Position numbers and translations under genes: made by a program. The notes under the pieces were generated by a model. It was not told where the DNA came from. It ran no database searches and saw only the letters and a program-made list of their open reading frames with translations. Shown here piece after piece: positions 9,261 through 16,133 of a DNA stretch of 16,133 nt. The stretch's first letter is position 1. Every line of letters begins with the position of its first letter. Origin of the DNA: Arenicella sp. (lineage in GTDB: Bacteria; Pseudomonadota; Gammaproteobacteria; Arenicellales; Arenicellaceae); contig JALZWI010000285.1 of assembly GCA_023299895.1 (NCBI GenBank), forward strand, positions 1 to 16,133, in the 5' to 3' direction.

Positions 9261-10325
9261 ATGAATCTCGAAAACCGTGCTACCTCTTTTTCATTAGTCA
9301 TCTTAGCAACCATTGCGGTTTTCTATGTGTTGGTCGTCGGTAAAGCGTTTTTAGTGCCTCTGGCTGTAGCGGTTATGGTTTGGTATGTCATTAATGCCTT
9401 GAGTCGAACTTTTGTAAAAATTATTCCCTGGATCGAAGAAAAAAACTGGATTACTACGCTAGCATCATTAATTAGTATCGGCCTATTTATTAGTTTTGCG
9501 GTAGATATGGTGCAACGCAATATTACTGATGTGAGCGCTGCAGCACCAGCGTATAAGGCTAACTTCGATATTCTAGCAAACAAGTTAGTTACTCAATTTG
9601 GTTTAGAGGCGGTTCCTAACTTACAACAATTAATCGCGGGCATTGAAGTTGCTCCGGTCATTTCTAAGTTAGCTAGTAGTTTTACAACAATGATTAGCAA
9701 TATATTTTTAGTGCTGATCTATGTATTATTTTTGATGTTAGAGCAGGGAACTTTTAGCAAGAAAATTTCCGCAATTTTTATTGATAAAGAACGACGCGGC
9801 TCAATAATGAGCATTCTGTCTCATGCACAAGAAGATATTCAAACCTATCTGTGGATCAAGACAATGACCAGTACGGTTACTGGTGTTGTTAGTTATTTAG
9901 TGTTACTTGCAGTTGGGGTTGATTTTGCTGGGTTTTGGGCTTTTACAATTTTCCTTTTGAATTTTATTCCGACCGTTGGCTCGATCATTGCGACTTTGTT
10001 CCCAGCTATTTTAGCGTTGATTCAGTTTGATACCTTCTTACAATTTTTTGTTGTATTGGCGAGTGTTGGAATGGTTCAAATAGCCGTCGGAAATTTTTTA
10101 GAGCCCAAATTAATGGGCAGTTCTCTAAACCTTAGTCCTTTTGTTGTGATGATGTCTCTAACTCTTTGGGGTAGCTTATGGGGTATTGCTGGAATGTTTT
10201 TAAGTGTGCCAATTACAGTCATGCTACTAATTGTTTTTGCCCACTTTAAAAACACTCGTTATCTCGCAATATTATTATCAGGTGATGGCAACATTAAATT
10301 TGCTGATGACTTTCATGATGATTAA
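9261..10325 (+). CDS. AI-2E family (PerM/TqsA-like) membrane transporter
   Basis: Integral inner-membrane protein of the AI-2E exporter/PerM family, 354 residues, a normal length. Hydrophobic segments are visible at about 11-28, 29-45, 62-80, 142-160, 197-220, 222-250, 253-280 and 300-328, with the family's soluble stretch between (about 80-140). The C-terminal region has the family-type DFAGFWAFTIFLLNFIPTVGS and NFLEPKLMGSSLNLSPFVVM blocks, the latter shown here as NFLEPKLMG and LNLSPFVVM. Members include the autoinducer-2 exporter TqsA but also Na+/H+ antiporters and proteins of unknown cargo, so no substrate is assigned. No ribosome site is evident before the ATG; the leader is AT-rich. 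Its stop overlaps that of ctpA on the other strand. Confidence 0.9.
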   Translation: MNLENRATSFSLVILATIAVFYVLVVGKAFLVPLAVAVMVWYVINALSRTFVKIIPWIEEKNWITTLASLISIGLFISFAVDMVQRNITDVSAAAPAYKANFDILANKLVTQFGLEAVPNLQQLIAGIEVAPVISKLASSFTTMISNIFLVLIYVLFLMLEQGTFSKKISAIFIDKERRGSIMSILSHAQEDIQTYLWIKTMTSTVTGVVSYLVLLAVGVDFAGFWAFTIFLLNFIPTVGSIIATLFPAILALIQFDTFLQFFVVLASVGMVQIAVGNFLEPKLMGSSLNLSPFVVMMSLTLWGSLWGIAGMFLSVPITVMLLIVFAHFKNTRYLAILLSGDGNIKFADDFHDD

Positions 10326-11671
10326 TTGCTTGCTGCGTTTGTTTCTTTAGGTAGATACAAAATTAAGCCCTTTAATAAATTAAAAGCTTCATTGAGTTGA
10401 TAATCATTAGCTAATTGATCAGGATCATCAACGCTTGGTTTTTCAACCTCGTTTTCGCTTTCTAAGTGACCAGGTAGGTCGTTTTCTTTAATACGACCAA
10501 ACCTTTCTTCTTGTGGTTTAAACTCACGCCACTCAACCATGACATCGGGCACAATACCGGACGCCTGTATGGAACGTCCACTTGGAGTATAGTAACGCGC
10601 CGTGGTTAATTTGATCGCCTCTTGTCCACCCACATCTAAAACAGTCTGTACTGAGCCCTTACCAAATGATTCGGTACCCAACACAATGGCGCGCTTATGA
10701 TCTTGCAAGGCACCAGCGACAATTTCAGACGCTGAAGCAGAACCTGCGTTAATCAACACAACAACCGGTTTAGCATCTAGTAAGTCGCTTGGGGTTGCCA
10801 TAAAGACCTGATCATTTTCAGCAAGACGACCTTTGGTGCTAACAATAATACCTTCCTTGATAAAAGCATCGGTAATCGAAACAGCGCTGTTTAATAGACC
10901 GCCAGGATTGTTACGCAAATCTAAAATAAGACCCGAAAATTCTTCTTGCTCTCTTAGAGTTTTTAATTCTTTGCGAAAAAGTTCAGCTGTTTCTGTTTGA
11001 AATTGTGTGATTTTTAAATATCCAATCTGGTCATTTAAACGTTCTCGTTTAACTGTCTTAGTACGAATTATCGCGCGCTCTAAAACTAAATCAAAGGGCT
11101 CAGGCTCTGTTTCACGCAATATGCTGAGTGTGATTTCAGTGCCGGGCTCTCCGCGCATTAAGCTCGTGCTATCTTGTAAACTAAGACCTGACACGGTTTG
11201 ACCATCGATGCGAATAATTAAGTCGCCAGTTTGAATACCTGCAGCGGCAGCAGGAGTGTCATCGATCGGTGAAATCACTTTAATAAAACCATCTTCGATC
11301 ATAACTTCCATGCCTAGGCCTCCAAAACGACCCGTAGTGCCTTCATTTAGATCTTCGTATTTATCGCCGTTTAAATAAACTGAATGGGGATCTAAGCCAT
11401 TCAGCATACCTTCAACTGCAAACTCTAATAACTCTTCGTCAGTAACTTGTTCAACGTAATTACGTTTAATGCGAGTAAATATTTCAGCAAACGTTTTTAT
11501 TTGCTCAAGTGGCAGAGGTGTTTCTGTACTTGGAACAATACCTGTTCTTAATAGCTCTGATTCTGGCTCTTCTGGCGCTTCTAGCAACTCTTCTGTTTGT
11601 GCTAAAGCATTGCTACTTAAACACAAATAGCTCACACAAAAACTTAACACTAAAAATAATTTAATCTGCAT
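10322..11671 (-). CDS. ctpA: C-terminal processing peptidase, S41 family
   Basis: Periplasmic serine protease of the CtpA/Prc family, 449 residues. Signal peptide at about 1-24 (cleaved after NALA or LAQ). A PDZ domain spans about 112-190, with GRFGGLGMEV and GDLIIRIDG. The catalytic pair is Ser313 in GSASASE and Lys338 in FGKGSVQ, 25 residues apart as in E. coli Prc. Such proteases trim or degrade periplasmic proteins; in Pseudomonas CtpA controls peptidoglycan endopeptidases, which fits its place directly after envC (44-base gap). A good ribosome site, AAGG, lies before the ATG at 11671. The acidic tail (about 390-425) is low in complexity. The last bases overlap the stop of the convergent AI-2E-family gene. 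Confidence 0.93.
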   Translation of the reverse strand: MQIKLFLVLSFCVSYLCLSSNALAQTEELLEAPEEPESELLRTGIVPSTETPLPLEQIKTFAEIFTRIKRNYVEQVTDEELLEFAVEGMLNGLDPHSVYLNGDKYEDLNEGTTGRFGGLGMEVMIEDGFIKVISPIDDTPAAAAGIQTGDLIIRIDGQTVSGLSLQDSTSLMRGEPGTEITLSILRETEPEPFDLVLERAIIRTKTVKRERLNDQIGYLKITQFQTETAELFRKELKTLREQEEFSGLILDLRNNPGGLLNSAVSITDAFIKEGIIVSTKGRLAENDQVFMATPSDLLDAKPVVVLINAGSASASEIVAGALQDHKRAIVLGTESFGKGSVQTVLDVGGQEAIKLTTARYYTPSGRSIQASGIVPDVMVEWREFKPQEERFGRIKENDLPGHLESENEVEKPSVDDPDQLANDYQLNEAFNLLKGLILYLPKETNAASN

Positions 11672-11715
11672 AAATACCTTCTAAACTGTTGTATCACTAA
11701 TTCTAGCATTAATTA

Positions 11716-12960
11716 TTACCACCAATTACTTGGGTCAACTGGGGTCGCATTATTACGAATCTCAAAATATAAACCATGATTTTTTAAACCACCAGTAACA
11801 CCGGTCTTCGCAACCACTTCATTTGTTTCTACCGCGTCACCAACTTTTTTATAAAGTAGCTCATTATGACCGTAGAGACTAATATGATTATCTCCATGAT
11901 CAATAATTAACAATAAACCATAGCCTTTTAAAAAATCGGCAAACAACACACGACCGCGAAATATTGAGTTAACCGCTACCGAGCCTTGAGTATCAAAGAA
12001 AACACCTTCAGCGCGCATACCTGATTCAGGCAGTCGCGTGTTATATCGAAATTTTATTTCGCCCTCTACAGGATAACTTAAACGTCCTCGTTGTTTAATG
12101 AAACCGCCTTGGACTAATTCCCTAACCACAGGTTTTACAGTTGTTTGATTTGTCTTGGCTTGTTCTTCCGCACGTTTTTTTTCTTCAGCAATTCGTTGTT
12201 CTTCAAGTTTTCTAAGCTTTTCTGCTTGCAGCGCTATTTGTTTTAATAAAGTATTAAGTCGAGATCTGTCCTGCTTCAGTTTCTCAAGCTCTTCGGCAGA
12301 TGAAACAACCTTATTATTAAGTTTGTTCACGTTGTCTAGCCGCGCTTGTTTAGTTTGATCTAGTTTTTGTTGCTGGTCTTTTTGTTGTGTTTGCGTTTTT
12401 TCTAAATCAGCCAAAACGGTTTTATGTTGTTCTTGCAATGATTGTACTTGAGCGAGTTGTTCGCGTAATTTAACTAATTTTTGTTGTCTAGCTTGCGCGA
12501 AATATTCATAGTAATTATTTAACCTGCCCACGGCATATGGGTTTTCTTGATTGAGCAACATTTTCACATAGTTTATTTTACCATTGGTATACCTGCTAAC
12601 CAATAGCTCACTCAAGGCGTCCATATCATCTTGTTGTTGTTCTTGTAATTGAGCAATTTCGCTGAGTAATTCTAGGTCTTGTTTTTGTTGTTGGGTTATT
12701 TTTAGTTCGGTGTTTTGTAATTGTTTACTCAAGGTTGATATTTCTTGCTCAACCTCGAGCAATTCATCTTGCTGTGTCTTTAATAAGGCTTTATTAGCAT
12801 TTAAGTTACGGCTAACAGTATCGATTTGTTTTCCTATCTCGGCTACATTTTTTTGATACTCAGAGGTATTATCAGCAATTGAAGTATAGCTAATCACCAC
12901 CATCATAATCGATGTGAGTAATAAGACTTTTTTAATAATTGAGGGGCTTGCGACTAACAT
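11716..12960 (-). CDS. envC: Murein hydrolase activator EnvC
   Basis: Periplasmic activator of N-acetylmuramyl-L-alanine amidases during cell separation. It has 414 residues: a signal segment at about 10-29, then long Gln- and Lys-rich coiled coils from about 35 to 270, then a LytM/M23 domain at about 290-410. The LytM domain is of the non-catalytic kind: the GxHxGxD zinc ligands are replaced by RAEGVFFDT, and the final HxH is GLYFEIR, as in E. coli EnvC (LYFEIR). So it should activate amidases but not cut peptidoglycan itself. No ribosome site is clear before the ATG at 12960. It is cotranscribed with ctpA and divergent from the rhodanese gene. In E. coli and Pseudomonas gpmI lies in this divergent gap; here it is absent. 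Confidence 0.92.
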   Translation of the reverse strand: MLVASPSIIKKVLLLTSIMMVVISYTSIADNTSEYQKNVAEIGKQIDTVSRNLNANKALLKTQQDELLEVEQEISTLSKQLQNTELKITQQQKQDLELLSEIAQLQEQQQDDMDALSELLVSRYTNGKINYVKMLLNQENPYAVGRLNNYYEYFAQARQQKLVKLREQLAQVQSLQEQHKTVLADLEKTQTQQKDQQQKLDQTKQARLDNVNKLNNKVVSSAEELEKLKQDRSRLNTLLKQIALQAEKLRKLEEQRIAEEKKRAEEQAKTNQTTVKPVVRELVQGGFIKQRGRLSYPVEGEIKFRYNTRLPESGMRAEGVFFDTQGSVAVNSIFRGRVLFADFLKGYGLLLIIDHGDNHISLYGHNELLYKKVGDAVETNEVVAKTGVTGGLKNHGLYFEIRNNATPVDPSNWW

Positions 12961-12994
12961 TATGTTTTAGTGTATATAAGGCGCTTTATTGCCT

Positions 12995-13023
12995 CTTTCA
13001 TTGCTTCTTATGTGCTGTATAAT
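12995..13023 (+). promoter_or_regulatory. Candidate promoter of the rhodanese-secB-gpsA operon
   Basis: A perfect -10 box TATAAT at 13018-13023 is preceded after 17 bases by a poor -35, CTTTCA at 12995-13000. The start point would be near 13030, giving a leader of about 67 bases. Confidence 0.5.
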
Positions 13024-13026
13024 TCT

Positions 13027-13058
13027 GGTCAGTTTATCACAGCTATTTGTCACTGACC
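13027..13058. repeat. Inverted repeat GGTCAGT/ACTGACC at the operon start
   Basis: GGTCAGT (13027-13033) and ACTGACC (13052-13058) are perfect 7-base inverse arms with an 18-base spacer. The left arm lies at the predicted transcription start, so it may be an operator, or a hairpin in the leader RNA if the whole repeat is transcribed. TCAGTTT also recurs at 13029-13035 and 13063-13069. Confidence 0.45.
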
Positions 13059-13096
13059 TTTATCAGTTTCTAGCAAACAACGTATATTAGCATTTT

Positions 13097-13516
13097 ATGT
13101 TTTCAGAATTTATTTCACAAAACCTTATGTGGTTTGCGGCGCTTATAATAATCGCTAACTTATTGATTCTATCCTTTTTACAAGGCCGGGTAAAAGGTGC
13201 CAGCACGGTTTCTGCGCTCGAATTACCACAACTACAACGAGGCGGAAAATCAGTCATCTTAGATGTTAATGAAAGTAAATATTTTGCTAATTCACACATC
13301 CCTGACGCTGTTAACTTTCCGCTTGATTCAATCAATGCTGATAATGTCAGTTTACTAAAACACAAAGACAAAACTGTTATTGTTACTTGCCAAACTGGTG
13401 GCAAGAGCGCTAAAGCGGCCAAGTCACTTGTCGCTCTTGGTTTTGATAATGTTCACATTTTACGAGGTGGGCTAGTTAGCTGGACCAAAGAAAACCTTCC
13501 TGTTACTGCGAGCTAA
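13097..13516 (+). CDS. yibN: Membrane-anchored rhodanese-like protein (YibN type)
   Basis: Single-domain rhodanese of 139 residues behind one membrane segment at about 10-29, leaving the domain probably on the cytosolic side as proposed for E. coli YibN. The active loop is CQTGGKS with Cys98 as the sulfur carrier; SVILDVNESKYFANSHIPDAVNFP, given here as VILDVNES and HIPDAVNFP, forms the usual first half, and HILRGGLVSWT the end. It heads the plus-strand operon with secB 56 bases downstream, as in E. coli and Pseudomonas, except that the glutaredoxin gene grxC normally between them is missing. The sulfur acceptor is not known. No ribosome site is seen before the ATG. Confidence 0.9.
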   Translation: MFSEFISQNLMWFAALIIIANLLILSFLQGRVKGASTVSALELPQLQRGGKSVILDVNESKYFANSHIPDAVNFPLDSINADNVSLLKHKDKTVIVTCQTGGKSAKAAKSLVALGFDNVHILRGGLVSWTKENLPVTAS

Positions 13517-13572
13517 AAAATCTCTCGGTAATAGCACCTATATTCACATATTACACACTAAACACATAAATT

Positions 13573-14055
13573 ATGGCTGAAGAAAAAAAAATATCGACCA
13601 CCTTTGATATTCGAAAAATATACCTTAAGGATGTCTCTTTTGAGTCACCTAACGTACCTAATATTTTCTTAAGCGATATTGGTAAACCTGAAATTAGTAT
13701 TGAAGTAACCATAAAAACGACCGCTTTATCACAAGACAATTATTATGAGGTGGTGCTGGGTGTGACTGTCACTTCTAAAATTGTTGATAAAACAGCTTTT
13801 TTAGTTGAAGTAAAACAGGCGGGCGTGTTTCACATTGTCGGTATACCAGAAATAGATATGCCATTAGCTTTAGAAGTTGCTTGCCCTAATGTACTACTAC
13901 CATTTGCCCGTGAAGCTATTTCAGATTTAATTGGTAAAGCTGGTTTTCCTCAACTATTGTTATCTCCAATTAATTTTGAATCTTTATATCATTCAAAATT
14001 GCAAGAAACAAAAAAAGCACAAAACGAAAAAGATAACTCAGAAAACACTCACTAA
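13573..14055 (+). CDS. secB: Protein-export chaperone SecB
   Basis: Tetrameric cytosolic chaperone that keeps envelope precursors unfolded and hands them to SecA. At 160 residues it is close to E. coli SecB (155). Recognisable family segments are FDIRKIYLKDVSFESPNVP near the N terminus (shown as IYLKDVSFESPN), the ligand-binding strand region EVKQAGVFHIVG, and CPNVLLPFAREAISDL with GFPQLLLSPINF near the end. The tail after FESLY is charged and rich in Lys, Glu and Asn, as is common. The ATG at 13573 has an AT-rich leader without a clear ribosome site. gpsA starts 21 bases later, so the two are cotranscribed, as in many Gammaproteobacteria. Confidence 0.95.
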   Translation: MAEEKKISTTFDIRKIYLKDVSFESPNVPNIFLSDIGKPEISIEVTIKTTALSQDNYYEVVLGVTVTSKIVDKTAFLVEVKQAGVFHIVGIPEIDMPLALEVACPNVLLPFAREAISDLIGKAGFPQLLLSPINFESLYHSKLQETKKAQNEKDNSENTH

Positions 14056-14076
14056 AATTACTACTCATTATATATC

Positions 14077-15081
14077 GTGTCTAAACAAATCAAGATTGCC
14101 GTATTAGGAGCTGGTTCATGGGGGACCGCTCTGGCACTTGCACTGACACGCAATGATCATGCAGTTACTTTATGGGGACACCGCGAATCTCATTGTAGGG
14201 CGATGCAAGACAATGGCTGCAATCGCCAATACCTAGATGGTTTTGATTTTCCTAATAACCTTAGCGTTGAAGCTGATTTGGCAGCCGTTGTTAAAGAGCA
14301 TCAAAAATTTTTATTGGTTACACCCAGTCACGCCTTTCGAGCAACACTAAAAAATCTTAAAAAGTTAGGCTTAAGTAATGATGCTTTAATTATTTGGGCT
14401 ACCAAAGGCTTTGATAAAGATGGTCCTGCGCTTCTTAGTGAGGTTGTACGACAAGAGCTGGGGGATGGTATCAAAAAAGCCATCGTATCAGGACCGAGCT
14501 TCTCTAAAGAAGTGGCTGCAGACCTTCCCACTGCAATCACTACAGCAGGAGATGACGATGAAATTGCAAAAGATGTAGCGTCTCTTTTTTTAAGTGGTTA
14601 TATGCGCGTTTATACCAATCCAGATTTTATTGGTGTGCAAGTTGGTGGGGCAATTAAAAATGTAATGGCGATTGCTGCTGGTATTAGCGACGGGCTGGGT
14701 TATGGGGCAAACTCTCGTGCAGCCATTATTACCCGTGGCTTAGCTGAAATTTCTCGACTTGGTGTTACTCTTGGTGCACAAATTGAATCCTTTCAAGGAC
14801 TTGCTGGTATGGGTGATCTAGTTTTAACGTGTACGGATAATCAGTCTCGCAATAGACGCTTAGGCTTAGGTTTAGGGCGCGGTCAAACACTACAACAAAC
14901 GTTAGACCAAATTGGTCAAGAGGTTGAAGGTTACACTACCACACCCAAGGTTATTCGTTTAGCAAACAAGCATTCTGTTGAAATGCCAATTTGTGAACAA
15001 GTTCATGCGGTTTTATATGAAGGTGTACCTGCATCTCAAGCCGTATCTAAATTACTCACACGCCAACTTGGTAACGAATAA
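14077..15081 (+). CDS. gpsA: Glycerol-3-phosphate dehydrogenase [NAD(P)+]
   Basis: Makes sn-glycerol 3-phosphate from dihydroxyacetone phosphate, the first step toward phospholipids. It has 334 residues, the usual length. The nucleotide-binding site is GAGSWGTALA at 11-20; WATKGF holds Lys110; GPSFSKEVA at 139-147 and the catalytic Lys194 in GGAIKNVMAIAAG follow; the C-terminal domain carries GLAGMGDLVLTC. The start codon is GTG, with no ribosome site in the AT-rich 21 bases after secB, so translation may rely on coupling or on an unstructured leader. mlaA follows after 77 bases, possibly with its own promoter. Confidence 0.96.
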   Translation: MSKQIKIAVLGAGSWGTALALALTRNDHAVTLWGHRESHCRAMQDNGCNRQYLDGFDFPNNLSVEADLAAVVKEHQKFLLVTPSHAFRATLKNLKKLGLSNDALIIWATKGFDKDGPALLSEVVRQELGDGIKKAIVSGPSFSKEVAADLPTAITTAGDDDEIAKDVASLFLSGYMRVYTNPDFIGVQVGGAIKNVMAIAAGISDGLGYGANSRAAIITRGLAEISRLGVTLGAQIESFQGLAGMGDLVLTCTDNQSRNRRLGLGLGRGQTLQQTLDQIGQEVEGYTTTPKVIRLANKHSVEMPICEQVHAVLYEGVPASQAVSKLLTRQLGNE

Positions 15082-15094
15082 TTCATAAACATAG

Positions 15095-15143
15095 TTCACT
15101 TTTTTTAATCCACCTGTTTATAATGTCTTATAATTATTATAAT
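15095..15143 (+). promoter_or_regulatory. Candidate internal promoter before mlaA with three TATAAT boxes
   Basis: TATAAT occurs at 15119-15124, 15129-15134 and 15138-15143. The first has a fair -35, TTCACT at 15095-15100, at 18 bases, giving a start near 15131 and a leader of about 28 bases. The other two lack good -35 boxes and may be chance in an AT-rich stretch. Confidence 0.4.
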
Positions 15144-15158
15144 TTGAGGATTCTGGTA

Positions 15159-15902
15159 ATGCTTTTTTCTAAAAAACTTATTTTTTGTGGTTCATTGCTT
15201 TTTTCATTACTGCTGTCAGGTTGTAACACGCTCTCCATTAACGATGACACAAACACACAAATAAGCAATGACCCTTTGCAAGGGTTAAATCGCAAAATAT
15301 ATGGTTTTAATAACGGAGTAGATAAAGCCATATTAAAGCCTATTGCAAAAGGTTATAACGCTGTGTTGCCAGCGCCTGCTAAAAATGGTGTTAATAATTT
15401 TTTTAGTAATTTAGGTGAACCACTGAATGTGGTTAATAATTTATTACAAGGTAAGCTTGATCGTGCATTAGGTTCTACTTATCGCTTCTTGGTAAACAGC
15501 ACTATTGGTATCGCGGGGCTGATTGATGTTGCTGGTAACTACGAGGTTGCTGAATCAAAAGAAGATCTTGGACAAACATTGGCTACTTGGGGTGTTAAAC
15601 CAGGACCATACATAATGCTGCCTTTTCTCGGGCCCACCAATCTACGTGATGGTGTTGGCTTTATTTCTGAGAATGTTGTGTATTTCCCAAATAATGAAAT
15701 TTCTGATTCGGGCGCTGGGAGCACTGCACTGACAGTCTTGGAGATTATTGATACTCGTGTGGGCTTATTGGGTGCCGATGAGCTACTTGATCAACAACTC
15801 GATCCTTACAGTTTCTTAAAAACGGCTTTCGAAACTAACCGTATAAATTCAATTTACGATGGCCAACCACCATTACAGGAAGAGGAAGACTTCGACTTCT
15901 AG
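15159..15902 (+). CDS. mlaA: Outer-membrane lipoprotein MlaA (VacJ)
   Basis: Outer-membrane component of the Mla system, which removes misplaced phospholipid from the outer leaflet. The protein has 247 residues. Signal peptide 1-21 ends in the lipobox LLSGC with Cys22. Family features follow: DPLQGLNRKIYGFN, FFSNLGEPLNVVNNLLQG, FLVNSTIGIAGLIDVA, EDLGQTLATWGVKPGPY and LPFLGPTNLRDG. I chose the ATG at 15159 because GAGGA precedes it at a good distance and the signal peptide begins there; an upstream ATG at 15123 would add 12 Tyr- and Asn-rich residues. The mlaBCDEF genes are not in the window. apaH follows after 37 bases. Confidence 0.95.
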   Translation: MLFSKKLIFCGSLLFSLLLSGCNTLSINDDTNTQISNDPLQGLNRKIYGFNNGVDKAILKPIAKGYNAVLPAPAKNGVNNFFSNLGEPLNVVNNLLQGKLDRALGSTYRFLVNSTIGIAGLIDVAGNYEVAESKEDLGQTLATWGVKPGPYIMLPFLGPTNLRDGVGFISENVVYFPNNEISDSGAGSTALTVLEIIDTRVGLLGADELLDQQLDPYSFLKTAFETNRINSIYDGQPPLQEEEDFDF

Positions 15903-15939
15903 TTTCTCGAACAAGGCCTAATTTATATAACGTCGCAAG

Positions 15940-16133
15940 ATGAGTACTTATGCTGTTGGAGATATTCAAGGGTGTTATGACGTTCTCGCGCGAGGGTTAG
16001 ACAAACTAAAATTTGATCAAGCTAAAGATACTTTGCTATGTGTTGGCGATTTAGTAAATCGTGGACCCGATTCATTAAAAGTTATAAATCTTTTAAAAAG
16101 CCTTGAAAATAAATCTCCAAGGCTTCAAGTTTA
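15940..16133 (+). CDS. apaH: Diadenosine tetraphosphatase ApaH (partial, cut by window end)
   Basis: First 64 residues of a symmetrical Ap4A hydrolase, which splits Ap4A into two ADP and belongs to the calcineurin-like metallophosphatases. It begins MSTYAVGDIQGCYD, where GDIQG is the first metal motif (Gln replaces the His of GDxHG, as in some other ApaH proteins), then LLCVGDLVNRGPDSL, the second metal motif GDxVxRGPxS. The Asn-His motif lies beyond the edge. The ATG at 15940 has no clear ribosome site. It probably shares the gpsA-mlaA transcript, 37 bases after mlaA. Confidence 0.92.
   Translation, partial: MSTYAVGDIQGCYDVLARGLDKLKFDQAKDTLLCVGDLVNRGPDSLKVINLLKSLENKSPRLQV

Noticed and set aside
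12155..12358. Open frame antisense to envC coding a Ser/Phe-rich peptide
   Set aside because: This is the complement of the Glu/Lys/Gln coiled coil, which always gives Ser/Phe-rich antisense frames.
11716..12960. EnvC as an active M23 metallopeptidase
   Set aside because: The zinc ligands are replaced (RAEGVFFDT and GLYFEIR), so it is the non-catalytic amidase activator.
12961..13096. A minus-strand promoter for envC
   Set aside because: AATTATAC (complement of 13018-13025) and TTATATA closer to the gene could be -10 boxes, but neither has a convincing -35.
13087..13422. Open frame of 111 codons antisense to the rhodanese gene
   Set aside because: The plus-strand rhodanese has a clear domain and active site; the antisense translation is Cys- and Ser-rich without any known pattern.

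Overview
The window reads as chromosomal DNA of a Gram-negative gammaproteobacterium, probably free-living and perhaps marine, with moderate to low GC. The evidence is the gene content: envC and ctpA beside a YibN-type rhodanese, secB and gpsA, plus mlaA, apaH and a ydbH-ynbE-ydbL cluster, most with best-known counterparts in Gammaproteobacteria. The genus cannot be read from the sequence. There is no phage, IS element, CRISPR array, tRNA or rRNA that I can support, and no gene-free stretch over 300 bases.

Layout. (1) 11-3284, minus strand: ydbH-ynbE-ydbL, the AsmA-like envelope bridge that helps move phospholipid to the outer membrane. ydbH seems to start at a rare ATT codon. (2) 3474-5012, minus: a patatin-like lipoprotein, clearly richer in GC than its surroundings. 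(3) 5222-9016, minus: a four-gene catabolic-looking operon, read in the order crotonase, a tiny Cys-rich DUF5522 protein, ferredoxin-reductase-type flavoprotein, aldehyde dehydrogenase. The DUF5522 and reductase genes overlap. (4) 9017-9260: a divergent control region with direct repeats, an inverted repeat and a good sigma-70 promoter. (5) 9261-10325, plus: an AI-2E/PerM-family membrane protein whose stop codon overlaps that of the convergent ctpA. (6) 10322-12960, minus: envC-ctpA, both concerned with cell-wall hydrolase control. (7) 12961-13096: divergent promoter region with a perfect 7-bp-arm inverted repeat. (8) 13097-16133, plus: rhodanese-secB-gpsA-mlaA-apaH, with apaH cut by the window edge.

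How they fit together. Most of the window serves the cell envelope: lipid supply to the outer membrane (YdbH/YnbE/YdbL), lipid retrieval from it (MlaA), glycerol-3-phosphate for phospholipid synthesis (GpsA), export of outer-membrane proteins (SecB) and septal peptidoglycan cutting and proteolysis (EnvC, CtpA). The 5222-9016 operon is the accessory part: it looks like acyl-CoA and aldehyde metabolism with a flavoprotein electron donor, but its substrate and final electron acceptor cannot be identified. The least explained element is the DUF5522 protein fused by overlap to the reductase gene. I did not find a wholly new multi-gene system.
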